In this document: positions 53,990 through 62,968 of the stretch, in pieces
Position numbering within the stretch: position 1 is the first letter of the stretch
How the letters are laid out: every line of letters begins with the position of its first letter
Made by a program: the position numbers and the translations under genes
NCBI RefSeq assembly: GCF_913773635.1
Contig: NZ_CAJYGQ010000011.1
Location: forward strand, 239,330-303,329
Direction: 5' to 3'
DNA length: 64,000 bases
Source: an uncultured Mucilaginibacter sp.
Lineage (GTDB): Bacteria; Bacteroidota; Bacteroidia; Sphingobacteriales; Sphingobacteriaceae
The notes under the pieces: generated by a model
The model's input: only the letters and a program-made list of their open reading frames with translations
What the model was told of the DNA's origin: nothing
The model's database searches: none

Positions 53990-55769
53990 CTCTTTTATTG
54001 CGTATTTTGGTATTTAGCTGAGATAAAACCATATCCTTTTCAATAGATTCACCCAACTTTCTCAATTTCGACTTTATACCTTCAATTTCTTCAAAGCTAT
54101 TTGCAGATTCTATATCAATTGCTTCGATATCTGAAAATGACAGGTCGCCTATTGATTGGTTATAACCAAACAGCTTATCTAATATCAGTTCTACAGAAGT
54201 GCCATAAGTATTAAATGCATTATCCAACTCTGAAACTTTTTTTGCCGTAATAGCTCCATCGTCATTTCTCTCAAAAAGAATTACATTATCCGGCATGCAG
54301 TCGGAGATGATAAATGGAGAGTGCGAAGTTAATAAGATGTCTTTTCTTAAATGAATATTACCATTATGCTGTCTTGGCTCATCCCTGCTGACATTACCCT
54401 CTTTTTTATGCTGACTGGCTTCAATACTCTCGTTTAATATTTTAATGAATTTAGCCCTCCAGCTCGGATTAAAATGGGTTTCAGGTTCATCAAGAAGCAA
54501 TAATGTGCGTTTGGATTTTAACATTAAACAAATTGCGGTAGTATGCAAAAATTGATGCTCCCCATCACTCAGTTCTCTAAGTAGCCTATCAGAAATTTTC
54601 TTAGACTTCTTCTCTTCCTTGATAAGATAATACTTCAAAAAATAGAAAGCGTCATCAGCAGGTCCCCCAATAGGCACCTTCCAATCGGTATAATTGCCTT
54701 TTGATTGATAAACATCTTCTACATTTCTATTGTCTACGAAATGATTGTTTAAAATATAAAATAGGTGAAATACTTGAAATAGTTCAAACGCACTTCCAAA
54801 GTGAGCTTTAAAAGCGTCCTTAGTGGCCTCGCAAACATAAAAATCTAATGAAATTCCATCCTCATCTTCATACCAACAAGTGGCACATTGTTTAAGCTTT
54901 TCAATCTGCTTCGGCAGCTCTCCTGTTGTATCTGAGCGAGTTTGGTAACCTTGCAATATTCTAAAAACATTTTCAGATTTTTTTTGAAAATCAAACTTTT
55001 GATAGGTAAGGTAGATTGTAAATCTTCTTAAATCTAGTATGCCCGTATTATTAATATCTCTTAATGGTGCTAAAGTTGTTTCATTTTCAAACAGTAGACA
55101 AGATAGCAAAACCGCTTGACTCATGTCGTTGTCAATATAAATTAAACTATTTTCTGGCTCTTTATATTCCCTGACATTTGACTTAGTCGCTTCTTTGTAT
55201 TCATCTAATTGCAAGAATCTACTTTTAATGAATGGCAGACTCAGTAATTCATTTTCTCCAGACGAGTAACCGACAATGTGGTCAGGTAAAAAAATTTTTG
55301 TCGGCGCACTGCTTTCTTCTCCAACTTCAAATAATATAGTTGATGGTTCTGTTCCATCGTCGAAAGGATATGGCTTAATTTGCATTATCGGTTCTAATCC
55401 GAACTCTTTGGTAATAGTCACCTTAGTCAACGACTCTATGCTATCGGAGGGAACATTCTTTAATCCAATCAAGTACTCCAATTTAAAAACGTCTACTGGA
55501 GATTCGTTGCGCTTAAAGTTTTTCTGACTTCTAATGGAATCTGGAAGAATTCTAGCAGACATCACTTCTAAATGATAAAAGATATTAGCTAAAGCTTCCA
55601 ACACGTTGGATTTACCACTTCCGTTTAAACCGGCAAAACAAAAAGGTCTGAACTTGGTCATGGTGCTTTCATTTAAATCGCTATGAAATATAATTTCGAA
55701 ACCAGGCTTCAAGCTTCTGAATCCTATATTCTGATCGTTCTGTGGTATAGAAAATGACAATAGTTTCAT
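53973..55769 (-). CDS. ABC/SMC-like AAA ATPase associated with a restriction system
   Basis: The 598-residue product has Walker A GLNGSGKS at residues 47-54, the ABC signature LSDGEHQFLHTTA, Walker B TLLLLDEPETHF near residue 425 and the H-loop TSHSPFIIS. The region between Walker A and the signature is large and helical. This is the architecture of PtuA and of the AAA proteins that I recall being named restriction-system-associated. It would act as sensor and switch for the HNH nuclease encoded next. Its start overlaps the hsdS stop by 1 base. Confidence 0.9.
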   Translation of the reverse strand: MKLLSFSIPQNDQNIGFRSLKPGFEIIFHSDLNESTMTKFRPFCFAGLNGSGKSNVLEALANIFYHLEVMSARILPDSIRSQKNFKRNESPVDVFKLEYLIGLKNVPSDSIESLTKVTITKEFGLEPIMQIKPYPFDDGTEPSTILFEVGEESSAPTKIFLPDHIVGYSSGENELLSLPFIKSRFLQLDEYKEATKSNVREYKEPENSLIYIDNDMSQAVLLSCLLFENETTLAPLRDINNTGILDLRRFTIYLTYQKFDFQKKSENVFRILQGYQTRSDTTGELPKQIEKLKQCATCWYEDEDGISLDFYVCEATKDAFKAHFGSAFELFQVFHLFYILNNHFVDNRNVEDVYQSKGNYTDWKVPIGGPADDAFYFLKYYLIKEEKKSKKISDRLLRELSDGEHQFLHTTAICLMLKSKRTLLLLDEPETHFNPSWRAKFIKILNESIEASQHKKEGNVSRDEPRQHNGNIHLRKDILLTSHSPFIISDCMPDNVILFERNDDGAITAKKVSELDNAFNTYGTSVELILDKLFGYNQSIGDLSFSDIEAIDIESANSFEEIEGIKSKLRKLGESIEKDMVLSQLNTKIRNKRDAQNI

Positions 55770-57229
55770 TAAATAATAAGTTTTATTTTCTTATCTACCT
55801 TGTTGTAATGCTGCCTGATTAAAGCGGGTTCTTCTTTCATCACTCTAAAAGCTAAGTATTTCGCTTTTTCATATTGACCAGAGTTCTCAAAGTCCTGTTC
55901 CCGTAGCTTGTCAATTAGCCGTTGAAGAAATGTTAGATCTTTTTTTATTGTATCGATTCTATTTTCCTCATCCTTCTTTTCTAAATCAATTGCACTAATC
56001 AATGCTTCCAATTCAGCATCAATATCAATTGTTATGCGTTCTGCAAAAACTTGCTGTGAAAGACTCTTAAGTAACTCTTCGCTTCTTGATTGAAATATTA
56101 TTATTTTATCTAAGCTTTTTTGCAGTTGGTCAACTTTTTTCTCAAATTCTATCTGTAGTTTTTTAGGAGGAACTGGAATCTTTAAATTACCTAGAAGTTC
56201 TTGATTAATATTTTGAATGTTGGCCCCTCTACCATTTTTTAGCATTGAGTTTTTGAATGCTGGTACTCTAAATAAATGTGCTATATAAAGAGCGCTAATA
56301 GAATTGTCTTTTAACCTATATCTAATACAAAATCCGCTAAACGTAATTTTATCATTACCAGGTTTTACTAGAATACACCGTCCAACTAGTTGCCTATTAC
56401 CATTTGATCTTACAAATACTAAATCATTATCCCTTAAAAAATATTCGTTTAACGGAGCCTTTTCGAGGCTAATAACTGAGAGATTATTCATGTTTTTTAT
56501 TTCCCAATTAGCTTTGAAATCGCCGACGCCTAAGCATTTTAAATTAACCCCAGATTCTTCTCTCTTGTAGTTTATTCCATTTCTAAACTCCCCAAACTTT
56601 AATAAAGAGTCTTCTTTCCAGCCTTTCGGGTTTGAAACAGGATTTCCAAACATCTGCAAAAAAATTGCAAGCAATAATTTATTGTATTGTTGCTGGTATT
56701 TTTCTCTTTTATCTAAAATGGCTTTTGCCTTGTCTAAAATGGCTACAATTTTGTTTTGGGCTTCAAGGTCAGGAAGAGGAATTTCTAGATTATCGATATG
56801 TTCGTTTCTAAGATTGTTAATATTAGCACCTTGTGCCATAGTGCTAATTGTTCTTCTATAGTAATCTGTTTGAAAGAAATAACTGACATACTTTGGATTA
56901 ACTAAGTTCTTATCAGGTCTTACAACTTTACAAAACGCTCCAAAAGTGCAGCCGTCATTTTGCTCAATATAAATTGATTTACCTACGTTTTCGATGCTCC
57001 CACTAGATGTTACAACTAATATATCTCCTGGCAGTAGGAACTGGCTATCCAAAACTCTTAACTCTGACACAAAAATGAGATCGTCCAAATTAGTTATTGA
57101 AGAAGTTCCTATATTACCCGCCCTTAACAGAGGTATAAAGCCTTCAATGCTAACATTATTTATATCTTCTGGCTTATATGATACACCTCTAACTTGTTTA
57201 GCAATTGTCTTCAAGCGAACTTTTTCCAT
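55769..57229 (-). CDS. hsdS: Type I specificity subunit with C-terminal extension
   Basis: The 486-residue product has two target-recognition domains (about 1-150 and 205-345), each followed by a conserved helical spacer: IPLPDLEAQNKIVAILDKA near 150 and IPVPPKKLQIEFEKKVDQL near 350. About 90 further residues (about 395-486) are highly charged, probably coiled-coil (LEKKDEENRIDTIKKDLTFL, then EKAKYLAFRVMKEEPALI). Ordinary HsdS proteins usually end near the second spacer, so this tail is unusual and could be the contact to the ATPase. The DNA target cannot be read. Confidence 0.92.
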   Translation of the reverse strand: MEKVRLKTIAKQVRGVSYKPEDINNVSIEGFIPLLRAGNIGTSSITNLDDLIFVSELRVLDSQFLLPGDILVVTSSGSIENVGKSIYIEQNDGCTFGAFCKVVRPDKNLVNPKYVSYFFQTDYYRRTISTMAQGANINNLRNEHIDNLEIPLPDLEAQNKIVAILDKAKAILDKREKYQQQYNKLLLAIFLQMFGNPVSNPKGWKEDSLLKFGEFRNGINYKREESGVNLKCLGVGDFKANWEIKNMNNLSVISLEKAPLNEYFLRDNDLVFVRSNGNRQLVGRCILVKPGNDKITFSGFCIRYRLKDNSISALYIAHLFRVPAFKNSMLKNGRGANIQNINQELLGNLKIPVPPKKLQIEFEKKVDQLQKSLDKIIIFQSRSEELLKSLSQQVFAERITIDIDAELEALISAIDLEKKDEENRIDTIKKDLTFLQRLIDKLREQDFENSGQYEKAKYLAFRVMKEEPALIRQHYNKVDKKIKLII

Positions 57230-58770
57230 TAACCAATTAAGTTTTTAAGTTCTTGTAAATCCTTTTGAATTTCCTGCTCTAATTGAAATAAGGTTTCCAA
57301 TATTTTTTGTGGTGATTCATAGGTTTCTTCCTGATACTCAACTTTCTTGTAACGATTATAACTGAGATCTAGACCGTTTTCTTGTATTTCAGTAATAGGT
57401 ATATAAAAGCTATCTTTTGTTTCTTCTAATAAGCTCGTATCTCTTCCCCTAAAATTACTTACAGCTATCGGCAAAGGATTTTCTGTTAGCTTTCTGCGAT
57501 TGTCGTCTAAGCTATAACCATCATTTATTAGTTCATAAAACCAAACCCTTTCAGTATTCCAAGCTTTACTTTTTTTAACAGGCTTATTAAACACTATTAT
57601 AGCTGTTTTAACTCCTGTGTATGGTTTGAATACACCTGGAGGTAAAGAAATTACTGCATCTAAACAGTTGTCTTTTAGAAGCAATTCCCTTGTCTTCATT
57701 TGTGCCAAACTTCCCCCAAAAAGTACGCCTTCTGGAACAATGACAGCGGCTCGGCCACCATTTTCTAGCATATAAATAATTCGCTCTAAAAACAATAATT
57801 CTGACTGAACGGTCAATTTTACCCGATTTCCTGCTTTATCTTTTTTAAGGTGATAGATCTTATTGAGATTTTCACTGACAGTTAAGCTGTTTATTTTGCC
57901 GGTAAATGGGGGATTAGCTAAAATATATTTATATCGACCTTGGGCTTTTTTTCCTTCAAATTTCTCGTAATCGGTAGACAGGGTATCTAAATAAGAAATC
58001 TTTGGCTTGTTAATTCCGTGCATCATCAGATTCATTATCCCAATTCGGACCATTGTTTGATCAATATCAAAACCATAAAAGGTTTTTTCCTTTAATTGCT
58101 TTCTCTTAGCCGCCGTTAACTTGCTTCCATCAACTCCTTTTGAAAGGCCATTTTCATCAGTTATGACTTTTTGGGAGTTCTTAGTAATAAGATATTGATA
58201 TGCGCCGACTAAAAATCCGCCTGATCCGCAGGCAAGGTCACAGATTCTCCCGTCCAAATCAGGTTCCAAGAACTCAACCATCATTTGTATTATATGTCTT
58301 GGAGTACGAAATTGACCGTTCTTTCCAGCCTCACTTGTTTGCTTTAAAAGGTGTTCATAAACGTCCCCTTGAATATCCTGAAAGTGTTGACCACCTTCTT
58401 CTTCTTGTTTTTCTATTTGTTTATAAATTCCATTAATAATTAGAATAGCATCCTCCAACAATGATTGGTTATTAATTCTAAAAGATGCATCCTCCATTGA
58501 TTCTGCAAACGGCTCTCCTTTTCGAGATAATTGATTTTTTATATATTGAAAGACGTTTTCTTTAATATGTGTAACAAGTCTTTCACCCTTCAAATCTTGA
58601 TACTTACTCCATTTGTAGTCTTCTGGGGTTTCCGGATGAAAATTTTCTAAACGCTTCATAAAAAGCAAATAGGAAATTTGCTCTATAGCGGTAATTGGAT
58701 TTGATAATCCCGCCGCCCACAATCTATCCCATAGATCTTTAACTTTATTTTTTATTTCTACTGTAAGCAT
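57229..58770 (-). CDS. hsdM: Type I adenine methyltransferase subunit
   Basis: The 513-residue product has the HsdM N-terminal helical domain (LWDRLWAAGLSNPITAIEQI) and a methylase domain with SAM motif I DLACGSGGFLVGAY near residue 180 and the catalytic motif IV ANPPFTGKI near 287. It methylates adenine at the HsdS-defined site, protecting host DNA. It begins 1 base after the XRE gene and its stop overlaps the hsdS start by 1 base. All five genes of the operon are AT-rich relative to the core genes, which suggests transfer. Confidence 0.95.
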   Translation of the reverse strand: MLTVEIKNKVKDLWDRLWAAGLSNPITAIEQISYLLFMKRLENFHPETPEDYKWSKYQDLKGERLVTHIKENVFQYIKNQLSRKGEPFAESMEDASFRINNQSLLEDAILIINGIYKQIEKQEEEGGQHFQDIQGDVYEHLLKQTSEAGKNGQFRTPRHIIQMMVEFLEPDLDGRICDLACGSGGFLVGAYQYLITKNSQKVITDENGLSKGVDGSKLTAAKRKQLKEKTFYGFDIDQTMVRIGIMNLMMHGINKPKISYLDTLSTDYEKFEGKKAQGRYKYILANPPFTGKINSLTVSENLNKIYHLKKDKAGNRVKLTVQSELLFLERIIYMLENGGRAAVIVPEGVLFGGSLAQMKTRELLLKDNCLDAVISLPPGVFKPYTGVKTAIIVFNKPVKKSKAWNTERVWFYELINDGYSLDDNRRKLTENPLPIAVSNFRGRDTSLLEETKDSFYIPITEIQENGLDLSYNRYKKVEYQEETYESPQKILETLFQLEQEIQKDLQELKNLIG

Positions 58771-58771
58771 T

Positions 58772-58972
58772 TTAATTCTTTTTCCTATTTGACACTATCA
58801 AATCCTTTATATCAACATCAAGTATTTCGGCTATTGCATTTAAAATTTCCAAACTAGGCTGTCGCCTATTTTGAACGTAGGCATTTACCATATTGTAACT
58901 TTTTGAAAGCTGCTCGGACAACCAAGTTTGTTTTACTCCTTTTTGCTCCAAGACTTCTTTGATGCGATTCAT
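58772..58972 (-). CDS. XRE-family HTH regulator, controller of the modification operon
   Basis: The 66-residue product is a single helix-turn-helix domain: VLEQKGVKQTWLSEQLSKSY, then NRRQPSLEILNAIAEILDV. It is the first gene of the operon, directly upstream of hsdM, where controller proteins of restriction-modification systems often lie. It would delay or limit expression of the downstream genes. No exact TAnnTTTG box is visible; TAAATTTA lies about 50 bases upstream. Confidence 0.9.
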   Translation of the reverse strand: MNRIKEVLEQKGVKQTWLSEQLSKSYNMVNAYVQNRRQPSLEILNAIAEILDVDIKDLIVSNRKKN

Positions 58973-59791
58973 TGCTTTTAATAGTTCCGTAAAAGTAGAT
59001 TCTAATTCTAAATTTATACCATAATCTGTGATATTTTTATCTTATATCTTATATAGTTCTATTCGATTCAACATCAACCTTGCCGCTTGATTTAACAGCA
59101 GAACATACTAGCGAAGGACTTGATTATTCTTTAAACGGATTTAAGTCAATGTCCTTAGCTTTAGCGAACCGGCCTACGCGAATTGAGGTCTAGGTCTGTG
59201 CATAGGGAGCCTCAAGGCGGATGCACAGAATGCATCACGAAGCAATGGCGCTGCTTTTGAGTCTAGGGCAGTGGTTTGGGATTTTCAAAAGCTGTGACAA
59301 TGCTGATGCCTAGACCGATGCGTAGGTGAGCCAAGCAAGGAAACCGACTGACTTTGGTTGTAATGAAGCGTTAGCGGAATGCTACCATAGGCAGAGAAAG
59401 GTTTCATGAAGCAACACCTTTGCTTAAACTCAAAGCGGATGACAGATTGCGAAGCCAGGGCAATGAATGACTGCACATTTTTATTGCGGGTGGTATTAGT
59501 GTAAGGGAAGTGAAATAAAAATGTGCGATATTGAGCGTTGGAGCAATGGAGTGAAACGTGCCGTTAGGCTTGTTGAACGCAATGGAATCTGGCGGTTGCT
59601 TTTGAGAAGCTTAGGTGATGCGTAATACCTATCTTCCTGCGATAGCCAGGAGGAACTACCCTAAAGTTCCATTCTATGGCATTTCCCTCGTAAGCAACAA
59701 AAGGTGGGATTGCCATAGATATGGTTCTGACCGTTAAAGCACTGAATTGAGTTAGAAACACCTGCTGGTCATGTGTTACCTTGACCTTATC
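58973..59791. other. Structured non-coding region upstream of the XRE operon
   Basis: The 820 bases have no believable gene. Small frames exist but read as low-complexity shadows. It has a higher GC content than the flanks, recurring GCAATGG units (near 59241, 59546, 59580), a GGTCTAGG / CCTAGACC inverted pair about 120 bases apart (near 59187 and 59310), and the perfect long-armed inverted repeat described next. It may be a transfer origin, a non-coding RNA or a recombination region. Confidence 0.5.
59473..59526. repeat. Perfect 13-bp inverted repeat with 28-base spacer
   Basis: GCACATTTTTATT at 59473-59485 is repeated in exact inverted orientation at 59514-59526. It lies in the middle of the non-coding region. 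Such features occur at relaxase sites and at recombinase sites; nothing here decides between them. Confidence 0.7.
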
Positions 59792-60151
59792 TTAGTCTTT
59801 AAAGTCCTTTACAATATCTTCATAGTCAAGAATCAAATCCTTTCCATTCTTTTTACAGACCATTATAGTGTACTTACCCTTCACTTTAAAGATCGAGTCT
59901 CCAACATCTATTAAGTTCTCCCACTCAGGCCAAAGCTCAAGGTCATGTATTCCAGATATTCTTACAGTTTTGATGTTGTGATTATTTCTTTGATGATAGA
60001 TAGAGTCAGCACGACCTTTATAATCTTCATTTAACGCCTCTTGCAGTATTAGCTCCTTTGCACTGGGGCCTTGGCTACCTACCCAAAGTAATATCAGCGG
60101 TATAGCCATACAACATAGTTGGAATATCCTTCCAAAAGTCTTTTCACTCAT
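59792..60151 (-). CDS. Small membrane-anchored protein, unknown
   Basis: The 119-residue product has an N-terminal hydrophobic helix (IFQLCCMAIPLILLWVGS) and a soluble tail with VRISGIHDLELWPEWENL and TIMVCKKNGKDLILDYEDI. No family is recognised. It is single, with non-coding sequence on both sides. Confidence 0.6.
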   Translation of the reverse strand: MSEKTFGRIFQLCCMAIPLILLWVGSQGPSAKELILQEALNEDYKGRADSIYHQRNNHNIKTVRISGIHDLELWPEWENLIDVGDSIFKVKGKYTIMVCKKNGKDLILDYEDIVKDFKD

Positions 60152-60462
60152 AGTTTAAACACAAGTCTCATGCAAATGTTAACAGTGTCTAAGATAGTAA
60201 GTTTAGTTGCAAATCTATTCCATGTAAACAACCTCTTCGAGTTAAGGCATTTCATGGTTCTGACGATTCTGGCACTGAGAGGTGTATAATGCAATAAACC
60301 ATTCAAACTACTAATCCGTTATATCGGCTGTGTTGCCTTACTCTCAATTAGATTTGTATATTAGTGTGTTTAGAACTTTTAAAGTAAATTTGATTATTGA
60401 AGGTTTCACCTACATCTCGTAAATAGATGTGTGTGGTGTTATGTTAAGGTACAATGCACTAA
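60152..60462. other. Intergenic region, no gene
   Basis: It is non-coding. A segment near 60252-60285 partly repeats one near 59718-59750 (shared ATGGTTCTGAC and GCACTGA), which suggests duplicated non-coding sequence around the small gene between them. Confidence 0.4.
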
Positions 60463-61041
60463 ATGAAAAAGGTCTTTAATTGGTTAGTAGACAAATGGCT
60501 TGCTGGTTTCATCACAACGAGTATGTTCTTTTTACTCAAATTGTATATAGAGTTACCACCCGAGTCTAAAAGTAACTTCTTTCGGTTTAATTGGTTTACA
60601 GACATACTAAAGACCCGGCTAAGCCTCTCCACTGTCATTATAATACTAACCGTCGTAGTGATATTTACACGGATTGAGAAGGCTCTTCTAAGGTCTAAAT
60701 ACAGAAACAAAGAATCTAATCAACCCCGAATTCCCAACAACGCATTCGAACACTATCGCCGTGATACGTTTGGTGCCAATAAGACTATTTGGACTTGGAA
60801 CTATGAATGGAGAAGCTACGAGGGAAAATTTATTATTTCTGACTTAAAGCCTGTTTGTAAGCAATGTGGTACATCAATGGACATCGATACTTCATATTAT
60901 TTAGACTCTACTGACTGTTACAAATGCCGACTTGATGGTCGGTATTCTTATAACAAACTAACAGAACGTATATCAGATGTCCAGAAGGAAATTATAAGAA
61001 GAATCCAAAATAACGAGGTTGGTCAATTGAATCAAGTATAA
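60463..61041 (+). CDS. Two-helix membrane protein with zinc ribbon
   Basis: The 192-residue product has two membrane helices (residues about 12-30 and 55-72), then a cytoplasmic part with CKQCGTSMDID and CYKCRLDG, a pair of CxxC knuckles that would bind one zinc ion. Gene order gives no partner; it is the only plus-strand gene in the last 12 kb. The arrangement of helices then zinc ribbon is seen in some prokaryotic membrane effectors and in unrelated proteins, so I do not assign a function. Confidence 0.72.
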   Translation: MKKVFNWLVDKWLAGFITTSMFFLLKLYIELPPESKSNFFRFNWFTDILKTRLSLSTVIIILTVVVIFTRIEKALLRSKYRNKESNQPRIPNNAFEHYRRDTFGANKTIWTWNYEWRSYEGKFIISDLKPVCKQCGTSMDIDTSYYLDSTDCYKCRLDGRYSYNKLTERISDVQKEIIRRIQNNEVGQLNQV

Positions 61042-61066
61042 TATCCATGTACAGGCTCCTTACCAA

Positions 61067-61423
61067 TCATTTAAAGTAAACCACTGGTGGCAGTTTCTTA
61101 AATACATAAGTCATCACCTCACATAACCACATCTTGTGGTTGATCTCCTCGCCCTGATAATCTTTTAGAAGGTACATACCGCCACCTATGCTATTGGATA
61201 GGTCTTCTGTCAGGATCAGTTCGTTAGCCCCTTCAAAGTTCTGTTCACTAACCGTAAGTGTTACTTCCTTTTCGCCTTGTGCCATTATATCCAGCATTGT
61301 ATCTGCACCTTCTACCATCTCTAATGCTGCTTTGCCACCTGTCCACTCAGGCAATACTACATACCATCTTCCGGTATGTTCTTTTTCGAAGGTTAATGTT
61401 TGCTGTATGTTATTCGTTGCCAT
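61067..61423 (-). CDS. DUF6717-like small protein
   Basis: The 118-residue product has the N-terminal pattern GRWYVVLPEWTGGKAALEMV, then EGADTMLDIMAQGEKEVTL and a C-terminal NHKMWLCEVMTYVF. I associate this order with the DUF6717 family, from memory. It has no signal or membrane segment and is probably cytoplasmic. No role is known. Confidence 0.7.
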   Translation of the reverse strand: MATNNIQQTLTFEKEHTGRWYVVLPEWTGGKAALEMVEGADTMLDIMAQGEKEVTLTVSEQNFEGANELILTEDLSNSIGGGMYLLKDYQGEEINHKMWLCEVMTYVFKKLPPVVYFK

Positions 61424-61507
61424 GAGTGCTAAAGATGATATAAAAAGAGCCTACCCAATGTCAGGTAAGCTCTATACTAACACTTGTGACCTTTTAAGGT
61501 AAGCAGT

Positions 61508-62326
61508 TCACTTCACCTCAATATACTCATAGGTATAAGTCTCCTGCTTTGATGTACCAACCTGTTTAACAGTTAAGGAGGTTGGATAACCACTGCTATT
61601 GTAGGTATAGCTTATTGTGTAGTTGAACACTTGTCCTTGCGTGTAGGTGTTTTTGTGCGTTAGTGGGTTGTTTGCACCAAAGCAGAACTCCAAACCATCA
61701 ACCTGTTCTACCGTTTGATAGAATATCGCAATCGGTAATGCTGACAGCACATTCTTCTTGTCGTCAAAGGTGCTAAACTCATCAGAAGTCTTAGATTGAC
61801 CAAATATATTGACAACTGTGTTCTCTATCTTGGTGATGTTGCCTGAAGCATTATAAGTATACGCTAAGGTAGAAGTGCTGTTTTGATTGCTGTTGGTAAC
61901 AAAGTTTTCGACAAGACGGTTGTTGCTAAAGGTAAGTCTCCTTGTTTGTGTTACGCCACCACTGTAGTTCAGTACGATGTTACTGATAATATCTGAGAAG
62001 TAGTTTACATCTGCTTTGCTATAAGTGGGTGCTGGCTGTGGCCTGTTCTCGGTAACGCTCAATAGCTTACCCTGTGCATCATAAGTGAAGGCATGTTCGT
62101 ATTCAAATGCACCATTAGACTTTTTCAAATAGCTTGCTTTGGTAACCTGCTTGCCATTATAAGTAAACTCCACTTGTACAGATGGTGTACCGCTTGTTGT
62201 TTCGGTTACACTCTTTAATAGTAATGAGGGCTTGGTAGGCTCTGGTTCAGGTGTTGTACCGTTGCCTGACTTCGAACATGAGAATAGAGTTAGGGCTGCG
62301 AAAGCCAGTAAGATGAATCTTTTCAT
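61508..62326 (-). CDS. Repetitive lipoprotein (YD-like beta repeats)
   Basis: The 272-residue product has a lipoprotein signal MKRFILLAFAALTLFSCSKS with lipobox LFSC. The mature part has short repeats of the type FTYDAQGKLLSVTE, YTYNASGNITKIEN and YTYNSSGYPTSLTV, as in the DUF4595 or YD-repeat-like surface lipoproteins of Bacteroidota. A Pro/Thr-rich linker (TTPEPEPTKP) follows the lipid anchor. The gene is single. Surface or periplasmic location is likely; the function is unknown. Confidence 0.85.
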   Translation of the reverse strand: MKRFILLAFAALTLFSCSKSGNGTTPEPEPTKPSLLLKSVTETTSGTPSVQVEFTYNGKQVTKASYLKKSNGAFEYEHAFTYDAQGKLLSVTENRPQPAPTYSKADVNYFSDIISNIVLNYSGGVTQTRRLTFSNNRLVENFVTNSNQNSTSTLAYTYNASGNITKIENTVVNIFGQSKTSDEFSTFDDKKNVLSALPIAIFYQTVEQVDGLEFCFGANNPLTHKNTYTQGQVFNYTISYTYNSSGYPTSLTVKQVGTSKQETYTYEYIEVK

Positions 62327-62428
62327 TGTGATAATCTGTTGTTGTGTGTTATTGATTGTTGTTAGGTGCTGCGGTATGTGGCAGCTTGCAATTGTTGCCT
62401 TTTAAAGTATGTAGTTGATGTGGCAGGT

Positions 62429-62536
62429 TCAGTTACGAAAGTTGCCGTGCTTGTCGTATTTGTCTTGCTCGAAGATTAGGCTGTAAATGAATTTGAGTAC
62501 AATAAGCATAATCAGAGCAATGATGAATGTTCCCAT
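62429..62536 (-). CDS. Tiny single-pass membrane protein
   Basis: A 35-codon frame: MGTFIIALIMLIVLKFIYSL, then a charged tail with EQDKYDKHGNFRN. It begins 4 bases after the stop of the 128-residue gene on the same strand. The clean split into hydrophobic helix and charged tail supports a real gene. Confidence 0.65.
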   Translation of the reverse strand: MGTFIIALIMLIVLKFIYSLIFEQDKYDKHGNFRN

Positions 62537-62540
62537 AATT

Positions 62541-62927
62541 TTATAAATTAACTGTTGTTACGTGCAAGCCTCCGATTAAGAATGTAAGCTTAGTTACCCT
62601 TGCATTGGAGAACATTTCTTTGTCCTGTGGTGACTGTGGCTTTCCTTGTGCAATGCCATTTTTGAATTGCTCGTGAAGTGATTTGGCCTGTGTAACATCA
62701 GCAGAAGAATAAGCACCGGGATTTTTGACGATGCGGTCGATTAAGGTATACTGTTCTACCATATCCTCGCCCTGCATGTCCACTGTGATTTCATTACCAA
62801 AGCCGCTTACTTTGACCGGCTTGCCGTGCATGTTGTAATTAAGCTGCATTAAGTCTACCAGTCCTTGTATACCTGAATTGCCGAACTGGTTATGCAGCAT
62901 GTTCTCAATTTCCTTTTTAACGCTCAT
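62541..62927 (-). CDS. Small protein of unknown function
   Basis: The 128-residue product is soluble, with MLHNQFGNSGIQGLVDLMQL near the start and ARVTKLTFLIGGLHVTTVNL at the end. No family is recognised. It lies 41 bases from the gene at 62969-63403 and is followed by the tiny membrane gene, so the three look like one unit. Confidence 0.68.
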   Translation of the reverse strand: MSVKKEIENMLHNQFGNSGIQGLVDLMQLNYNMHGKPVKVSGFGNEITVDMQGEDMVEQYTLIDRIVKNPGAYSSADVTQAKSLHEQFKNGIAQGKPQSPQDKEMFSNARVTKLTFLIGGLHVTTVNL

Positions 62928-62968
62928 ATGTGAATCTGTCTAAGATGAAAAGTTAAGCTCGTAGTGAA

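Noticed and set aside
52964..55769. A stand-alone Septu system
   Set aside because: The ATPase-HNH pair overlaps hsdS and shares the operon with hsdM and an XRE regulator, so a separate Septu call would ignore the linkage.
59285..59761. Small minus-strand proteins in the non-coding region
   Set aside because: The frames have no ribosome-binding context, odd composition and overlap the repeated units; they look like chance frames in raised-GC DNA.
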